From Polaromonas sp. CG_9.7 (GTDB taxonomy: Bacteria; Pseudomonadota; Gammaproteobacteria; Burkholderiales; Burkholderiaceae_C), in contig NZ_JADOVG010000020.1 in the NCBI RefSeq assembly GCF_015752205.1, forward strand, positions 1 to 64,000: DNA of 64,000 nt. The letters are read 5' to 3'. Below are positions 63,836-64,000 of the stretch, one piece after another. Within the stretch, counting starts at the first letter, position 1. Each line of letters starts with the position of its first letter. The notes beneath the pieces are model-generated. The model made no database searches, had not been told where the DNA came from, and worked only from the letters and a program-made list of their open reading frames with translations. A program made the position numbers and the translations under genes.

Positions 63836-64000
63836 TTATTTCACGCAATCGCTTTCTGCAATCGACTGCAATCGCTTGGTTTCCGCTGACCGTGCGGCGT
63901 CATCCATGTATTCGCGCTCTCCTTTTGTATTGGTCGTGGCGATACGAATGCCTGAATTGAGGGAAGCCTGGGCTTTTTTTGCGCGTTCACAATTGTCCGC
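63836..64000 (-). CDS. C-terminus of a DUF4124-like periplasmic protein (partial)
   Basis: The last 54 codons of a leftward gene that begins beyond the window. The reading ends ERAKKAQASLNSGIRIATTN, then GEREYMDDAARSAETKRLQS and the final ESDCVK. The two Cys and the RIA-x-x-N-x-x-GE-x-x-x-MDD pattern match the C-terminal region of DUF4124-containing proteins, often found next to ratA-rnfH in Burkholderiales. The function is unknown. Confidence 0.75.
   Translation of the reverse strand, partial: ADNCERAKKAQASLNSGIRIATTNTKGEREYMDDAARSAETKRLQSIAESDCVK

Overview
The window looks like chromosome from a betaproteobacterium of the order Burkholderiales, most likely family Comamonadaceae and Polaromonas- or Rhodoferax-like. 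The reasons are the high-GC coding style, the gene orders pst-pho, rimP-nusA-infB-rbfA-truB-typA, pepA-holC and smpB/ratA/rnfH, the protein sequences recognised by eye, and several families of short interspersed repeats. Genus is an inference and was not tested by any search. Almost all of it is core chromosome. The only mobile DNA is a pair of decayed IS3-family fragments at the left edge.

Layout. 1-770: IS3-family debris abutting the 3' end of ppx. 775-2280: ppx (exopolyphosphatase), leftward. 2281-2924: a long regulatory gap with a Pho box before pstS and a second, oppositely oriented set of PhoB-type half-sites. 2925-9554: the phosphate regulon pstSCAB-phoU-phoB-phoR, with tight spacing and ATGA overlaps. 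9542-12672 (minus): a MATE-family exporter translationally coupled to a GT-C-type membrane glycosyltransferase. 12805-15054 (minus): rpmE2, rho, trxA. 15223-21305: an AddB/AddA-type helicase-nuclease pair. 21400-26105: a periplasmic protein, an HI0933-type flavoprotein, an alpha/beta hydrolase and argA. 26298-30263: giant HrpA-type RNA helicase. 30327-33201 (minus): a small DUF3309 protein and a sulfur-related group (methionine-type aminotransferase, CysB regulator, CbiX-like chelatase). 33237-35488 (minus): lptG and lptF. 35555-37853: pepA, holC and a small DUF2486-like protein. 38061-39191: orphan amino-acid binding protein. 39761-39850: tRNA-Ser(GGA). 39916-41743 (minus): DUF2237, stomatin/QmcA and NfeD. 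42055-44343: PLP-dependent basic amino-acid decarboxylase. 44431-46204 (minus): periplasmic ATP-dependent DNA ligase and fabI. 46317-51956: yejABEF peptide/microcin-C-type ABC transporter. 52160-60761: rimP-nusA-infB-rbfA-truB-typA translation/transcription operon behind a strong promoter and a leader terminator. 61071-62204: enoyl-CoA hydratase/hydrolase family protein. 62390-64000: smpB, ratA, rnfH and the 3' end of a DUF4124-like gene.

How the genes work together. Pst imports phosphate and PhoU/PhoR/PhoB sense and transduce the signal, while Ppx degrades the polyphosphate store. LptF and LptG are the inner-membrane permease of LPS export. YejABEF is a complete binding-protein-dependent importer. 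The nusA operon couples transcription elongation and antitermination to ribosome maturation and initiation. SmpB (trans-translation) stands divergent to ratA-rnfH, the same neighbourhood as in enteric bacteria.

The most unusual signal is a family of AT-rich elements of about 60 bp. It occurs between genes and also inside at least five conserved coding sequences (MATE, addB, hrpA, yejF, truB), always in the same orientation and reading frame, so that related peptides (core Ala-Gln-Ala-Ala-Ile) are written into unrelated proteins. A second, GC-rich palindromic repeat lies between addB and addA and again inside the 5' coding end of yejE. I found no CRISPR array, prophage, rRNA or plasmid functions, and no new multi-gene defence or biosynthetic system that I could defend from the sequence.
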